DNA of 64,000 nucleotides from Candidatus Gastranaerophilales bacterium (GTDB lineage: Bacteria; Cyanobacteriota; Vampirovibrionia; Gastranaerophilales; Gastranaerophilaceae): assembly GCA_944322755.1 (NCBI GenBank), contig CALUPY010000010.1:1-64000 (forward strand), written 5' to 3'. Below, one piece after another: positions 53,191-61,599 of this stretch. The notes under the pieces were generated by a model. The model was not told where the DNA came from and did no database searches. It worked only from the letters and a program-made list of their open reading frames with translations. Within the stretch, counting starts at the first letter, position 1, and every line of letters begins with the position of its first letter. The position numbers and the translations under genes are program-made.

Positions 53191-53370
53191 ATGGATAATC
53201 CGGAATTCAAAAAATACTTAATTACAAAAACTGATGAAAAAATAGAGATAATAAGAGCTCTGACAAATGAATTGATTGAAAATGTAATTGATTTAAGGTC
53301 AACAATCAACGAAATTAGATTTTTAAAAGTTATTTCTGATGATATTAAAGAGAATAAAGAGTTGTTTTAA
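53191..53370 (+). CDS. 59-residue small helical protein
   Basis: Begins MDNPEFKKYLITKTDEKIEI and continues as one amphipathic, acidic/basic helix with heptad-like spacing (ELIENVIDLRSTINEIRFLK). AAAGAAAGGA lies 7 bases before the ATG. Not recognised. It sits between the flagellar operon's terminator and another small gene; it could be a regulator or a chaperone-sized coiled coil. Confidence 0.6.
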   Translation: MDNPEFKKYLITKTDEKIEIIRALTNELIENVIDLRSTINEIRFLKVISDDIKENKELF

Positions 53371-53411
53371 ATTATAACTTTTAGAGCGTTGTTGTTACAA
53401 TTAATTAATTT

Positions 53412-53439
53412 TTGACTTTTGTTTATGCAAAAATATACC
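53412..53439 (+). promoter_or_regulatory. sigma-70 type promoter candidate
   Basis: TTGACT (53412-53417), 16-base spacer, TATACC (53434-53439). It points at the small gene starting at 53485. Confidence 0.45.
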
Positions 53440-53484
53440 TGTTTGTTGTTTAATTAAGTGTTCACAAAATCGGAGCACTCTAAT

Positions 53485-53724
53485 ATGTATATCCCCCCAG
53501 TAACAAATAAGTACCAAAAAATAATTGATAAATTTAAGCATGATAAAAACTACAAAGTTCTTGAGGATAGAAACGGCTGGATTGCCTTGTATAAAGGAAT
53601 AAAAAGTGAAGACCGAAGCGGAAAGGACGAGCTTGTCAGACGTATTGTTCTTCAGGATGGAAGTGAAAAAATTTTGTTAAGAGATAAAATCTGTGGCGGT
53701 CTGAAAAAACTGTTTTCAAAATAG
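53485..53724 (+). CDS. 79-residue unknown protein
   Basis: ATG 53485 is preferred to an in-frame GTG at 53458, because GGAG lies 9 bases before the ATG and the GTG has no ribosome binding site. Sequence contains NYKVLEDRNGWIALYKGIKS and ELVRRIVLQDGSEKILL, a beta-rich pattern, then a basic end (GGLKKLFSK). No domain recognised. It has its own promoter and a terminator. Confidence 0.65.
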   Translation: MYIPPVTNKYQKIIDKFKHDKNYKVLEDRNGWIALYKGIKSEDRSGKDELVRRIVLQDGSEKILLRDKICGGLKKLFSK

Positions 53725-53750
53725 ATTAATTTAAATCTTATTCTTTATGC

Positions 53751-53778
53751 AAAAAGCCCTCAATTTTGAGGGCTTTTT
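53751..53778. terminator. bidirectional terminator
   Basis: AAAAAGCCCTCAA / TTGAGGGCTTTTT stem between the small plus-strand gene and the convergent pgk. Confidence 0.9.
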
Positions 53779-53802
53779 ATTATAGCATCTTTATTAAAAC
53801 AA

Positions 53803-55005
53803 TTACTTGTCATCAAGCGCTGCAACCCCGGGAAGCACTTTTCCTTCAATAAATTCGAGAGAAGCGCCGCCGCCTGTTGAAACGTGAGTGAAGTCCTCGG
53901 CTTTGAAGAACTGTTTTGCCGCAGAAACAGAGTCACCGCCGCCGATAACAGATACTGCACCATTTTTCGTAGCATCAACGATGGCCTGCAATACAGCTTT
54001 TGTTCCGTTTGCGAATGCCGGATTTTCAAATGCGCCGACCGGACCGTTCATCAAAATAGTTTTTGAATTTTTAAGAACTTCAGCAAATGCTTTTTGGGTT
54101 TCAGGGCCGGCATCTACACCTTCAAATCCGTCAGGTATATTTTTTACGTCAACAACTTTGTTTGTTCCTTTACCTGAAAAATCGTCAGTAGCAAGAACAT
54201 CTGTAGCCATAACGATTTTTACGCCTTTGTCAGCAGCTTTCTTTTCAATAGCTTTGGCTACATCCATCTGGTCGTCTTCACAGATAGAGTTGCCGATTTT
54301 TCCTCCGTTAGCTTTTACAAATGTATAAGCCATACCGCCGCCGATAATCAGATTGTCTACTTTGTCGATTAAGTTTTCGAGAACGCCGATTTTTGAAGAA
54401 ACTTTAGCACCGCCGACTACAGCAGTGAAAGGTCTTACGGGATTGTCAAGAGCCTGTGACAGACATCTCAATTCTTTTTCCATCAGCAAACCTGAAACAG
54501 CAGGTTTTAAGATGTGAGCAACTTTAGCTGTTGATGTATGTTTTCTGTGAGCAGCGCCGAATGCATCGTTTACATAGAAGTCTCCGAGTTTTGCGAGTTC
54601 TTCAGCAAAAGTCATATCATCGTCTTTTGCTTCTTCCTCTTTGTAGAAACGAATGTTTTCAAGCAGTGCAATCTGTCCGTCTTTCAGTGCTTCGAGTTCT
54701 TTATCTGCACCTTTACCTACCGGAGATTTCACAAACAGTACGTCTTCACCGAGGAGTTTTGACATATATTTTGCAACCGGTTCAAGTGAAAATTCTGTTT
54801 TCCATTCGCCTTTAGGTCTGCCAAGGTGAGCCATAAGAATAATTTTTGCACCTTTGTCTTTTAAAAACTGTAAAGTCGGTAAGATAGCTCTGATTCTGGT
54901 ATCATCAGTAACATTTTTGTTTTCATCCATAGGAACGTTAACATCGACTCTGACGAGTGCTCTTTTTCCTTTGATGTCTCCTAAATCGTGAATTGATTTT
55001 TTCAT
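53803..55005 (-). CDS. pgk: phosphoglycerate kinase
   Basis: 400 residues from ATG 55005, chosen over a longer frame because AGAGGTG precedes it and the protein then starts MKKSIHDLGDIKGKRALVRV as usual. Substrate side: RVDVNVPMD, MAHLGRPKG; nucleotide side: GGAKVSSKIGVL, GGGMAYTF, NGPVGAFE and GGGDSVSAAKQF. Makes ATP in glycolysis from 1,3-bisphosphoglycerate. Single gene with its own terminator. Confidence 0.97.
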   Translation of the reverse strand: MKKSIHDLGDIKGKRALVRVDVNVPMDENKNVTDDTRIRAILPTLQFLKDKGAKIILMAHLGRPKGEWKTEFSLEPVAKYMSKLLGEDVLFVKSPVGKGADKELEALKDGQIALLENIRFYKEEEAKDDDMTFAEELAKLGDFYVNDAFGAAHRKHTSTAKVAHILKPAVSGLLMEKELRCLSQALDNPVRPFTAVVGGAKVSSKIGVLENLIDKVDNLIIGGGMAYTFVKANGGKIGNSICEDDQMDVAKAIEKKAADKGVKIVMATDVLATDDFSGKGTNKVVDVKNIPDGFEGVDAGPETQKAFAEVLKNSKTILMNGPVGAFENPAFANGTKAVLQAIVDATKNGAVSVIGGGDSVSAAKQFFKAEDFTHVSTGGGASLEFIEGKVLPGVAALDDK

Positions 55006-55121
55006 AATACACCTCTTTTTGTATTCTCCATACAAAATTTATAATACAACAAAAAAATATTTATTAAAATCAATTTATAGCGTATAATTGTGGCAAGGTA
55101 GAAATTGAAAAGAGGAAACGA

Positions 55122-56603
55122 ATGAATTTAACGGTAACAAAAGGATTGTTAGAACAAACCCCTGCGAATGTTCTTGTTGTGAACCTTTTTGAAGGTGTAA
55201 AAATGCCGGGCGGTGCAACCGGAGCAGTTGATATGGCTCTTGGAAATTTAATCAGCAGTTTTGTAATCCAGAAGGAAGGTTTTACCGGCAAATACGGTCA
55301 AATGTATGTTCTTCCGACACATGGAAAAATTCCGGCCGATAAAGTGCTGCTTGTAGGATTAGGGAAAAATAAAGATTTTACCCTGCCTAAACTCAGAGAG
55401 CTTGCGGCAAAAGTCATTCAAAAATGTATGAAAATGACAAATGCAAAAAAAGTTGTTTCTATATTACACGGAGCCGGCATAGGCGGATTTGACGAGGCAC
55501 TTGCCGCACAGATGATTGCAGAAGGAACTATTATTGGCTCTTACACTTTTGAAAAATACAAATCAGAAAAAAAAGCCAAAAAGATAGAAGAGTTCGCAAT
55601 TATAGATATAAATGAAGAAAGCTGCAAAAAAGCAAAAGCCGGAGTAAAGAAAGGTAAAATTTTTGCAGGTGCTGTAAATTATGCAAGAGACCTTGCTAAC
55701 GAGGCTCCTCAGGTCGCAACCCCAGCATTCCTAGCTAAAACAGCCCAGTCATTTAAAGATGTTGATGTGAAAGTTTACGATAAAGACGATATTGAAAAGA
55801 TGGGAATGGGTGCCTTTCTAGGTGTTGCAAGAGGAAGCAGCCAGCCGCCTAAATTTATTCACATGAGATATAAACCATCAAAACCTTTAAGAAGAATTGC
55901 GATAATTGGTAAAGGTATCTGCTTTGACAGCGGTGGACTTGACCTGAAACCGCCGTCATCTATGCTCAACATGAAAGATGATATGTCCGGTGCTGCGGCA
56001 ATTCTCGCAGTTATGAGTGTTGTAAAAGAACTGAAACCAAATGTAGAAATTCATGCACTTATTGCAGCCTGTGAAAACATGCCCGGTGCAAGTGCATATA
56101 AACCCGGTGATATACTGACTGCTAAAAACGGCAAAACTATTGAAGTAGATAACACTGATGCAGAAGGCAGACTTACGCTGGCAGATGCACTATGCTATGC
56201 AAGCGATTTGGAGGTTGATGAAATTGTTGACCTTGCCACATTAACAGGTGCGTGTGTCGTGGCACTTGGCAGTGTTGCCAGCGGTATTATGGGCAACAGC
56301 CAGTCACTTATTGATAAATTAATAAAATGCGGAGCAGCCGGCGGTGAGCGTCTCTGGCAGATGCCAATGTATGAAGAATATAAGGATTCGTTAAAAAGCG
56401 ATATTGCAGATATGAAAAATACAGGGTCGAGATACGGCGGAACCCAAACTGCTGCTTTGTTTTTGCAGAACTTTGTAAAGAAAACACGCTGGGCACATAT
56501 TGATATAGCCGGTACTGCTTATATAGACAAACCTATAAATGAATTGAAAAAAGGAGCAACCGGCGCTGGCGTCAGAACACTGTTGAATTACATTTTAAGC
56601 TGA
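55122..56603 (+). CDS. pepA: leucyl aminopeptidase (M17)
   Basis: 493 residues. C-terminal catalytic domain: K264 and D269 in GKGICFDSGGLDLKP, NMKDDMSGAAA, and the NTDAEGRL signature at 344-351 (D346, E348) that binds two metal ions. Removes N-terminal residues from peptides in the cytoplasm; PepA can also bind DNA, but that cannot be judged here. AGAGGAAACG precedes the ATG; terminator follows. Confidence 0.95.
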   Translation: MNLTVTKGLLEQTPANVLVVNLFEGVKMPGGATGAVDMALGNLISSFVIQKEGFTGKYGQMYVLPTHGKIPADKVLLVGLGKNKDFTLPKLRELAAKVIQKCMKMTNAKKVVSILHGAGIGGFDEALAAQMIAEGTIIGSYTFEKYKSEKKAKKIEEFAIIDINEESCKKAKAGVKKGKIFAGAVNYARDLANEAPQVATPAFLAKTAQSFKDVDVKVYDKDDIEKMGMGAFLGVARGSSQPPKFIHMRYKPSKPLRRIAIIGKGICFDSGGLDLKPPSSMLNMKDDMSGAAAILAVMSVVKELKPNVEIHALIAACENMPGASAYKPGDILTAKNGKTIEVDNTDAEGRLTLADALCYASDLEVDEIVDLATLTGACVVALGSVASGIMGNSQSLIDKLIKCGAAGGERLWQMPMYEEYKDSLKSDIADMKNTGSRYGGTQTAALFLQNFVKKTRWAHIDIAGTAYIDKPINELKKGATGAGVRTLLNYILS

Positions 56604-56614
56604 TAATCAATACA

Positions 56615-56643
56615 AAAAGCGGAGAAAAAATCTCCGCTTTTGT
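56615..56643. terminator. bidirectional terminator
   Basis: AAAAGCGGAGA / TCTCCGCTTTT stem between the convergent genes pepA and mnmA. Confidence 0.9.
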
Positions 56644-56664
56644 TTATAAAATAGGATTTTTACA

Positions 56665-57714
56665 TCAAATAATCCAGCCCCCTCCGATTAGATGTCCGTC
56701 GTTTTCATCATAAAACACACAAGCCTGTCCGGGGGTAACAGCAGAAACAGGAGCGTCGAACAAAATATCTGCAGTTTTTTCATCATAGAATATAATTTTA
56801 GCTCTTTGGGCTTTCATGTTGTATCTGATTTTGACAAGGGTCTGAAATTCTTTCTGCTCAGTCGGATACTGGGTCTTTGCGTTTTCAATATGTACTAATG
56901 TTTTTGTAATTTTACCTGCCGGAGCACAATAAACTATATTTTGCGCTGCATCTAAACCGGAAACATACAACGGTTCTTTGTATGCAATACCAATACCTTT
57001 TCTTTGCCCGATTGTATACTGATAAAAACCTTCATGTTCTCCTATTTTCTCACCTGTTTCTTCCAGTATAAAGTCGCCTTTTTTCTTGCCGAATTTATCA
57101 AGAAGATATTTTTTTGTTGTCATTGGCTTTTTAATAAAGCATATATCCTGGCTTTCTTTTGAAGACTTTGAGGGCAAATCATTTTCTTCAGCAATTCGTT
57201 TTATATCTTCTTTTAAATAGCCGCACAGAGGAAACATTGTTCTTGACAGCTGTTCCTGAGACAGCTCAAAAAGATAATAAAGCTGGTCTTTTTTTGTATC
57301 ATTTGCAGGATAAAGCTTAAAGACACCATTGTCTTCTTTTATATTAGCATAATGACCGGTGGCGATATAGTCACATCCGAGTTCTTTTATTGCAAAATCA
57401 AATAACCGTCCCCATTTTATTGTTTTATTACAGATAATACAAGGATTTGGAGTTTTGCCGTTTTTGTAAGAATTTTCAAAATAATCAATTATATTTTGCT
57501 TAAATTCTCTGCTTAAATCTATTATGTAATGGGGAATTTTGAGCTTATCTGCAACTGCTCTGGCTTTTTCTGTAATTTGTGTAAAATTTTCATCGTCTGC
57601 CATCTTTGCGGTTAGTGCTACAACATCACAGCCCTGTTTTTTTAACAGATAACACACAACACTGCTGTCCAATCCTCCGCTCAATGCAACAGCCACTCTT
57701 TTATTATTGGACAA
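56665..57714 (-). CDS. mnmA: tRNA-specific 2-thiouridylase
   Basis: 349 residues. PP-loop LSGGLDSSVV at 11-20, catalytic C95 in PNPCIICNKTIKWG, IATGHYANI, KKDQLYYLFELSQ and the second cysteine C192 in SQDICFI. Puts sulfur on U34 of Lys, Glu and Gln tRNAs. Its start overlaps the end of the upstream unknown gene by 11 bases, so they are coupled. Confidence 0.96.
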   Translation of the reverse strand: MSNNKRVAVALSGGLDSSVVCYLLKKQGCDVVALTAKMADDENFTQITEKARAVADKLKIPHYIIDLSREFKQNIIDYFENSYKNGKTPNPCIICNKTIKWGRLFDFAIKELGCDYIATGHYANIKEDNGVFKLYPANDTKKDQLYYLFELSQEQLSRTMFPLCGYLKEDIKRIAEENDLPSKSSKESQDICFIKKPMTTKKYLLDKFGKKKGDFILEETGEKIGEHEGFYQYTIGQRKGIGIAYKEPLYVSGLDAAQNIVYCAPAGKITKTLVHIENAKTQYPTEQKEFQTLVKIRYNMKAQRAKIIFYDEKTADILFDAPVSAVTPGQACVFYDENDGHLIGGGWII

Positions 57715-58297
57715 AATAGCCCTCTCCTTTTTCTGTCAATGAATATTCAGTCACATCACTCATTCCAGTTAAATCAGGGATTACTCTGATTAAATCCTCA
57801 CCGATTGCCTGATTTATAATTGTATGATCAACAGGGATACCTGTTAAAGGAACCAGCTTTGCGTTTAACTGTTTTATGGAAAAACGCTCATTGTTTTCAA
57901 TATCCATAATGTATTTCCCTGTAATCATGAGATAATCCATTTGTTCAGACGGATTAAAAGATTGAACATAGTCTGCAAAGTTAGAGACATTTTGGGATTT
58001 TTCGATGACTTCTGTTTTGGGGCTGGCTATAGTTTCATCAAGAACAGTATCGAAATTTTCCGCGCTGGTTTTTGCGTCAGGTATCTGCATTTCATTGATT
58101 TTTACCATATTCCTTATATCATCAATAAACCCGCTTCTTTTTGATGAAATATCCGGACGCGTAACTTTTTCAGGCTCCTTTTCTCCGGTAAAGCCTTTTA
58201 CCCAGTTGTACATTTCGTCTTCATATGCCTGTTTATCATTGGTCGAAAACTCAAATTCTATATCGTTTTTTCTTATTTTAAAATAGTATTCATGCAT
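57704..58297 (-). CDS. unknown protein with winged-helix-like C-terminus
   Basis: 197 residues, not recognised. Residues about 1-40 are a compact start (YYFKIRKNDIEFEFSTNDKQ, WVKGF). The middle to about 115 is polar and probably disordered. The last 80 residues look like a winged helix (RFSIKQLNAKLVPLTGIPVD, YSLTEKGEGYF). No membrane segment. It overlaps mnmA by 11 bases, which suggests co-expression with tRNA modification. Confidence 0.7.
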   Translation of the reverse strand: MHEYYFKIRKNDIEFEFSTNDKQAYEDEMYNWVKGFTGEKEPEKVTRPDISSKRSGFIDDIRNMVKINEMQIPDAKTSAENFDTVLDETIASPKTEVIEKSQNVSNFADYVQSFNPSEQMDYLMITGKYIMDIENNERFSIKQLNAKLVPLTGIPVDHTIINQAIGEDLIRVIPDLTGMSDVTEYSLTEKGEGYFVQ

Positions 58298-58430
58298 AAT
58301 TTTTTGCCCCCTGTCCGAGCCTGTTAAAATCTCTATTTTATTTATAATATTAAAATTTTATCTTGCACGTGTCAATTACCTTAACCCTAAAAAATGTTTA
58401 GTGTAAAATGAAAAACAAAAAGGAAAAATA

Positions 58431-59318
58431 ATGAGTGAATACAAATCAGGCTTTGCAGCAGTGGTTGGCCGCCCGAACGTAGGAAAATCGACTTTGATGA
58501 ACAGAGTGCTGGGGCAAAAAATTGCCATAGCCACGGACAAAGCACAAACGACCAGAAGAAGAATAAAAGGTATTTTTACAAACGAAGACGGGCAGATTGT
58601 TTTTATTGACACACCAGGGATTCACAAGCCACTGGATAAATTGGGCGAGTTCCTTCTCGATGAGGCAAAATTTTCTATTCCTGACGCGGATGTGATACTT
58701 TTTATTGTGGACGGTTCAGAACCTGCCGGCGCTGGAGACAAATGGATTGTGAACAACATTCTTTCTGAAACAAAAACGCCGGTAATTATTGTAATGAACA
58801 AGGTCGACAAAATTAAAGATATTGTAAAAAGAGAACAAAATCTTTTGTCTTATAAAACACTTTTTCAAGAAAATCTTCCTGTTGTCAAAATATCGGCGCA
58901 AACAGGTAGAAATATTGACACTCTTATATCTTCAATTATGAGAAAAATTCCTGAAGGTGCTCCTATATACCCGGAAGATGAACTGACAGATGAGACAATG
59001 CGCTCAATTGCTCAGGAAGTTATCAGAGAAAAAATTCTTCTTAATACAAAAGATGAAATTCCTCACAGTGTGGCGGTTGTAATTGAAAAATATGAAGAAA
59101 AAGAGAACATTGACAGAATTTTTGCCAAAATTCATGTAGAGCATGATAGCCAGAAAGGAATAATGATAGGTAAGGGCGGAAAAATGCTCAAGCTTATTGG
59201 CTCACAAGCTCGTCAGGAACTAGAAAAAATGCTCGAAAAAAAGGTTTATTTAGAATTAAATGTAAAAGTTTCAAAAGATTGGCGTAAAAAATCGAAGAAT
59301 CTTGAAGATTGGGTCTAG
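58431..59318 (+). CDS. era: GTPase Era
   Basis: 295 residues. G1 GRPNVGKS at 13-20, G2/switch TTRRRIKGI, G3 DTPG in IVFIDTPGIHK, G4 NKVD, and a C-terminal KH domain with IMIGKGGKMLKLIG. Binds 16S rRNA near its 3' end and helps 30S maturation. AAAAAGGAAAAAT precedes the ATG. Confidence 0.97.
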   Translation: MSEYKSGFAAVVGRPNVGKSTLMNRVLGQKIAIATDKAQTTRRRIKGIFTNEDGQIVFIDTPGIHKPLDKLGEFLLDEAKFSIPDADVILFIVDGSEPAGAGDKWIVNNILSETKTPVIIVMNKVDKIKDIVKREQNLLSYKTLFQENLPVVKISAQTGRNIDTLISSIMRKIPEGAPIYPEDELTDETMRSIAQEVIREKILLNTKDEIPHSVAVVIEKYEEKENIDRIFAKIHVEHDSQKGIMIGKGGKMLKLIGSQARQELEKMLEKKVYLELNVKVSKDWRKKSKNLEDWV

Positions 59319-59649
59319 CTAAAAACTTCTGTGAATAGAGATCAAAAAACAATACAACTGAGAAAATAGTTTTGGGGTTTTGATATAAATAATGCGGTAA
59401 AATGGGAAAACATATACTTTTGTTTTGACTCAGAATCTATTAATTATCTGTATGAAAAGATTGTTTATTTGCAATAAAAGTTATATATGAACACTTGTAT
59501 TGCTACAATAATCAAAGGCTTCAATGTAAGAAAAATAAAATGACTCCTGTTTAATACAGAAGTCATTTATTACTTGTCTTTTGAATTTTCCCTTTTTCTT
59601 TGTCAGATTTTTAAGGTGGAATTCAAAGCATATTTAGTTTTTTGTCACA
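59319..59649. other. 331-base intergenic region after era
   Basis: AT-rich, with no gene that I can support on either strand. It contains the hairpin at 59538-59568. I looked for a small RNA or tRNA fold and found none that convinced me. Confidence 0.5.
59538..59568 (-). terminator. intrinsic terminator of the DUF2582 gene
   Basis: AAATGACT-C-CTGT pairs with ACAG-A-AGTCATTT around a short AT loop. On the minus strand the U-tract reads TTTTATTTTT, so it mainly serves the gene ending at 59650. Confidence 0.7.
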
Positions 59650-59865
59650 CTAGTTAATGCTGTTGATAAGTCTAACTTTTGTGCGAGCACCTTTACCGGA
59701 AAGGTCAGCTTTACCTTCTTGAGCAAGCCAGCCAATACCCATAGATACGAAGTTTTCGTTAAGGTCTAATTCTTTTTCAAGTTTAGAAATTGTTGCTTCG
59801 TTGTTTTTCTGTTCTGCTAAGAATTCATAAACTTTGCCAGCTGCTTCGCCAATGTAATAGTTCAT
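59650..59865 (-). CDS. DUF2582 winged-helix protein
   Basis: 71 residues: IGEAAGKVYEFLAEQKNNEA, ISKLEKELDLNENFVSMGIG, WLAQEGKADLSGKG. This matches the small DUF2582 family, a lone winged helix-turn-helix (usual length 65-80). Probably a DNA-binding regulator or nucleoid protein. AAAGGAGA lies before the ATG, and it has its own terminator. Confidence 0.85.
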   Translation of the reverse strand: MNYYIGEAAGKVYEFLAEQKNNEATISKLEKELDLNENFVSMGIGWLAQEGKADLSGKGARTKVRLINSIN

Positions 59866-59966
59866 ACTTCAAATCTCCTTTTCTCTTTTTTTCTGCCTTC
59901 TAATTTCAACAAGTTTATATTAATATATATATAATAAATTTTTAGATTTGTAAATGGAGAAAAGCA

Positions 59967-60467
59967 ATGAATCATACTAAAAGTGGAGAAGTTTGGTACT
60001 TTGGTTGTAATGTAGATACGGATGTAATTATTCCTGCGAGGTATTTAAACACCTCTGATGAGAAAGAACTGGCTTCTCATTGCATGGAGGATATTGATAA
60101 AACATTTGCAAAAAACGTAAAAGACGGAGATATTATTGTTGCAGGAGAAAACTTTGGGTGTGGAAGTTCAAGAGAGCATGCTCCTATTGCAATAAAAGCG
60201 TGCGGAATTTCTGTTGTTATTGCGAAAACTTTTGCACGAATATTTTTTAGAAATGCTATAAATATTGGTCTTCCTATTCTTGAACATCCGACGCTGCCTG
60301 ATGAATGCAAAAAAGGTGACAAGCTAGAAATTGATTTGTCGACAGGACTTGTGAAAAATCTCACTACGGGAAAAGAATATCAATGCGCAAAATTTCCTCT
60401 TGAAATTCAGGATTTAATCCAAAAAGGCGGACTGATAAACTACACAAAATCAAAACTCGGAGTGTAA
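59967..60467 (+). CDS. leuD: 3-isopropylmalate dehydratase small subunit
   Basis: 166 residues, bacterial/archaeal short type. [37 protein letters not shown], and [13 protein letters not shown] are conserved. Works with LeuC (4Fe-4S large subunit) in leucine synthesis; leuC and leuB are not in this window, so the pathway genes are dispersed here. A homoaconitase-type small subunit is a possible alternative. Confidence 0.9.
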   Translation: MNHTKSGEVWYFGCNVDTDVIIPARYLNTSDEKELASHCMEDIDKTFAKNVKDGDIIVAGENFGCGSSREHAPIAIKACGISVVIAKTFARIFFRNAINIGLPILEHPTLPDECKKGDKLEIDLSTGLVKNLTTGKEYQCAKFPLEIQDLIQKGGLINYTKSKLGV

Positions 60468-60512
60468 TAATATAATTAATATTATATATATCTTTGCAAA
60501 TGTATAATTTGT

Positions 60513-61442
60513 TTAATTTTGCTGCGCAAGTTTAATTTCATTTTCTAAAAGCCGGGCAGCAAATGCAAGCGTGTCAGCATTATTCAATGCTTCTTTAAGT
60601 TCTGCTATGTAATTTTCATGCTGACCGGATTCTTTGTAAAATTGCGCAATTGTGTAGTGCAGATTTGCGTCATATGGATTTTGTTTTATTGCATCAATCA
60701 TTATTTTCTCTGCTTCATTAAAATGGCTTTCTTTTGCCATTATTTTTGCAAATACAACAGAAGCCTCAGAGTCTTTCGGATTAAGTTTTAGTGTTTTTTC
60801 AAGAAAATTCACAGCTTTCTCTTTGTCTCCCTGTTCAAAATAAATTGATGCAAGATTGTAATAAGCCCAGCTGTAATCAGGAGAAAGTTCGATAACTTTT
60901 TCATAATATTCTATTGCTTTATCGCGCATATCAAGTTTGTCATATGCAAATGCAAGATAAAAACAGTTTATGTAGTCAAGAGGATTTAATTCAAGTGCTT
61001 TTTCAAGAAACGGAACTGCAAGCTCATATTCTTCTTTGTGAGAATATGAATAACCAAGATTGAAATAAGAATTTGAATCCTCTGGCTCTTTTTCTATCAC
61101 AGAATGAAAAAGTTCTATGGCTCTGTCATAATCTCCGCTTTGTGCATAGGCATATCCCAAATTGTACATAAAATCAGGTTCATCTGGCTGGAGACGCAGC
61201 GCATTTTGATATGAATATATTGCTTTCTCAGGTTTTTTAAGATTTTCAAGAACAATGCCCAGATTATAATGAAGTCTGGGATCTTCCGGAAAAGTCTGCA
61301 AAAGATAATAAAGCTCTTTCAACGCTTCTTCATTAAACCCGTTTTCCATAAAAGCAGTAGCTAGTTCTCTTCTTGCCTGAAAATTGTTCGGTTCTTTTTT
61401 TACCTGCTGAGCTAATTTTTCAATATCAGAAATTTTATCCAT
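60513..61442 (-). CDS. tetratricopeptide-repeat protein
   Basis: 309 residues, about eight TPR units in a row (YNLGIVLENLKKPEKAIYSY, YNLGYAYAQSGDYDRAIELF, YFNLGYSYSHKEEYELAVPF). No signal peptide or membrane helix, so soluble. Function unknown. It converges with leuD, 45 bases apart, and is divergent from the helicase gene. Confidence 0.85.
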   Translation of the reverse strand: MDKISDIEKLAQQVKKEPNNFQARRELATAFMENGFNEEALKELYYLLQTFPEDPRLHYNLGIVLENLKKPEKAIYSYQNALRLQPDEPDFMYNLGYAYAQSGDYDRAIELFHSVIEKEPEDSNSYFNLGYSYSHKEEYELAVPFLEKALELNPLDYINCFYLAFAYDKLDMRDKAIEYYEKVIELSPDYSWAYYNLASIYFEQGDKEKAVNFLEKTLKLNPKDSEASVVFAKIMAKESHFNEAEKIMIDAIKQNPYDANLHYTIAQFYKESGQHENYIAELKEALNNADTLAFAARLLENEIKLAQQN

Positions 61443-61599
61443 AATTCTATTTTAGCATATAAAGAGCTGCAGCGGTGTCAGTTTTGTATATGAAATAATT
61501 GAAATATACGATACAATGCAGAGTTTATGGTGTATAATTTAAAGGAGTTAGGGCTGTTTGAGTTGCGCAGCCATAGGATTTAGTAAAAACGGAAGAATT

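Noticed and set aside
53803-55035. A pgk start 10 codons further upstream
   Set aside because: The extra residues (MYGEYKKRCI) have no counterpart in the family, and a ribosome binding site stands before the internal ATG.
59319-59649. A structured small RNA between era and the DUF2582 gene
   Set aside because: Apart from the terminator hairpin I found no extended pairing or conserved RNA signature.
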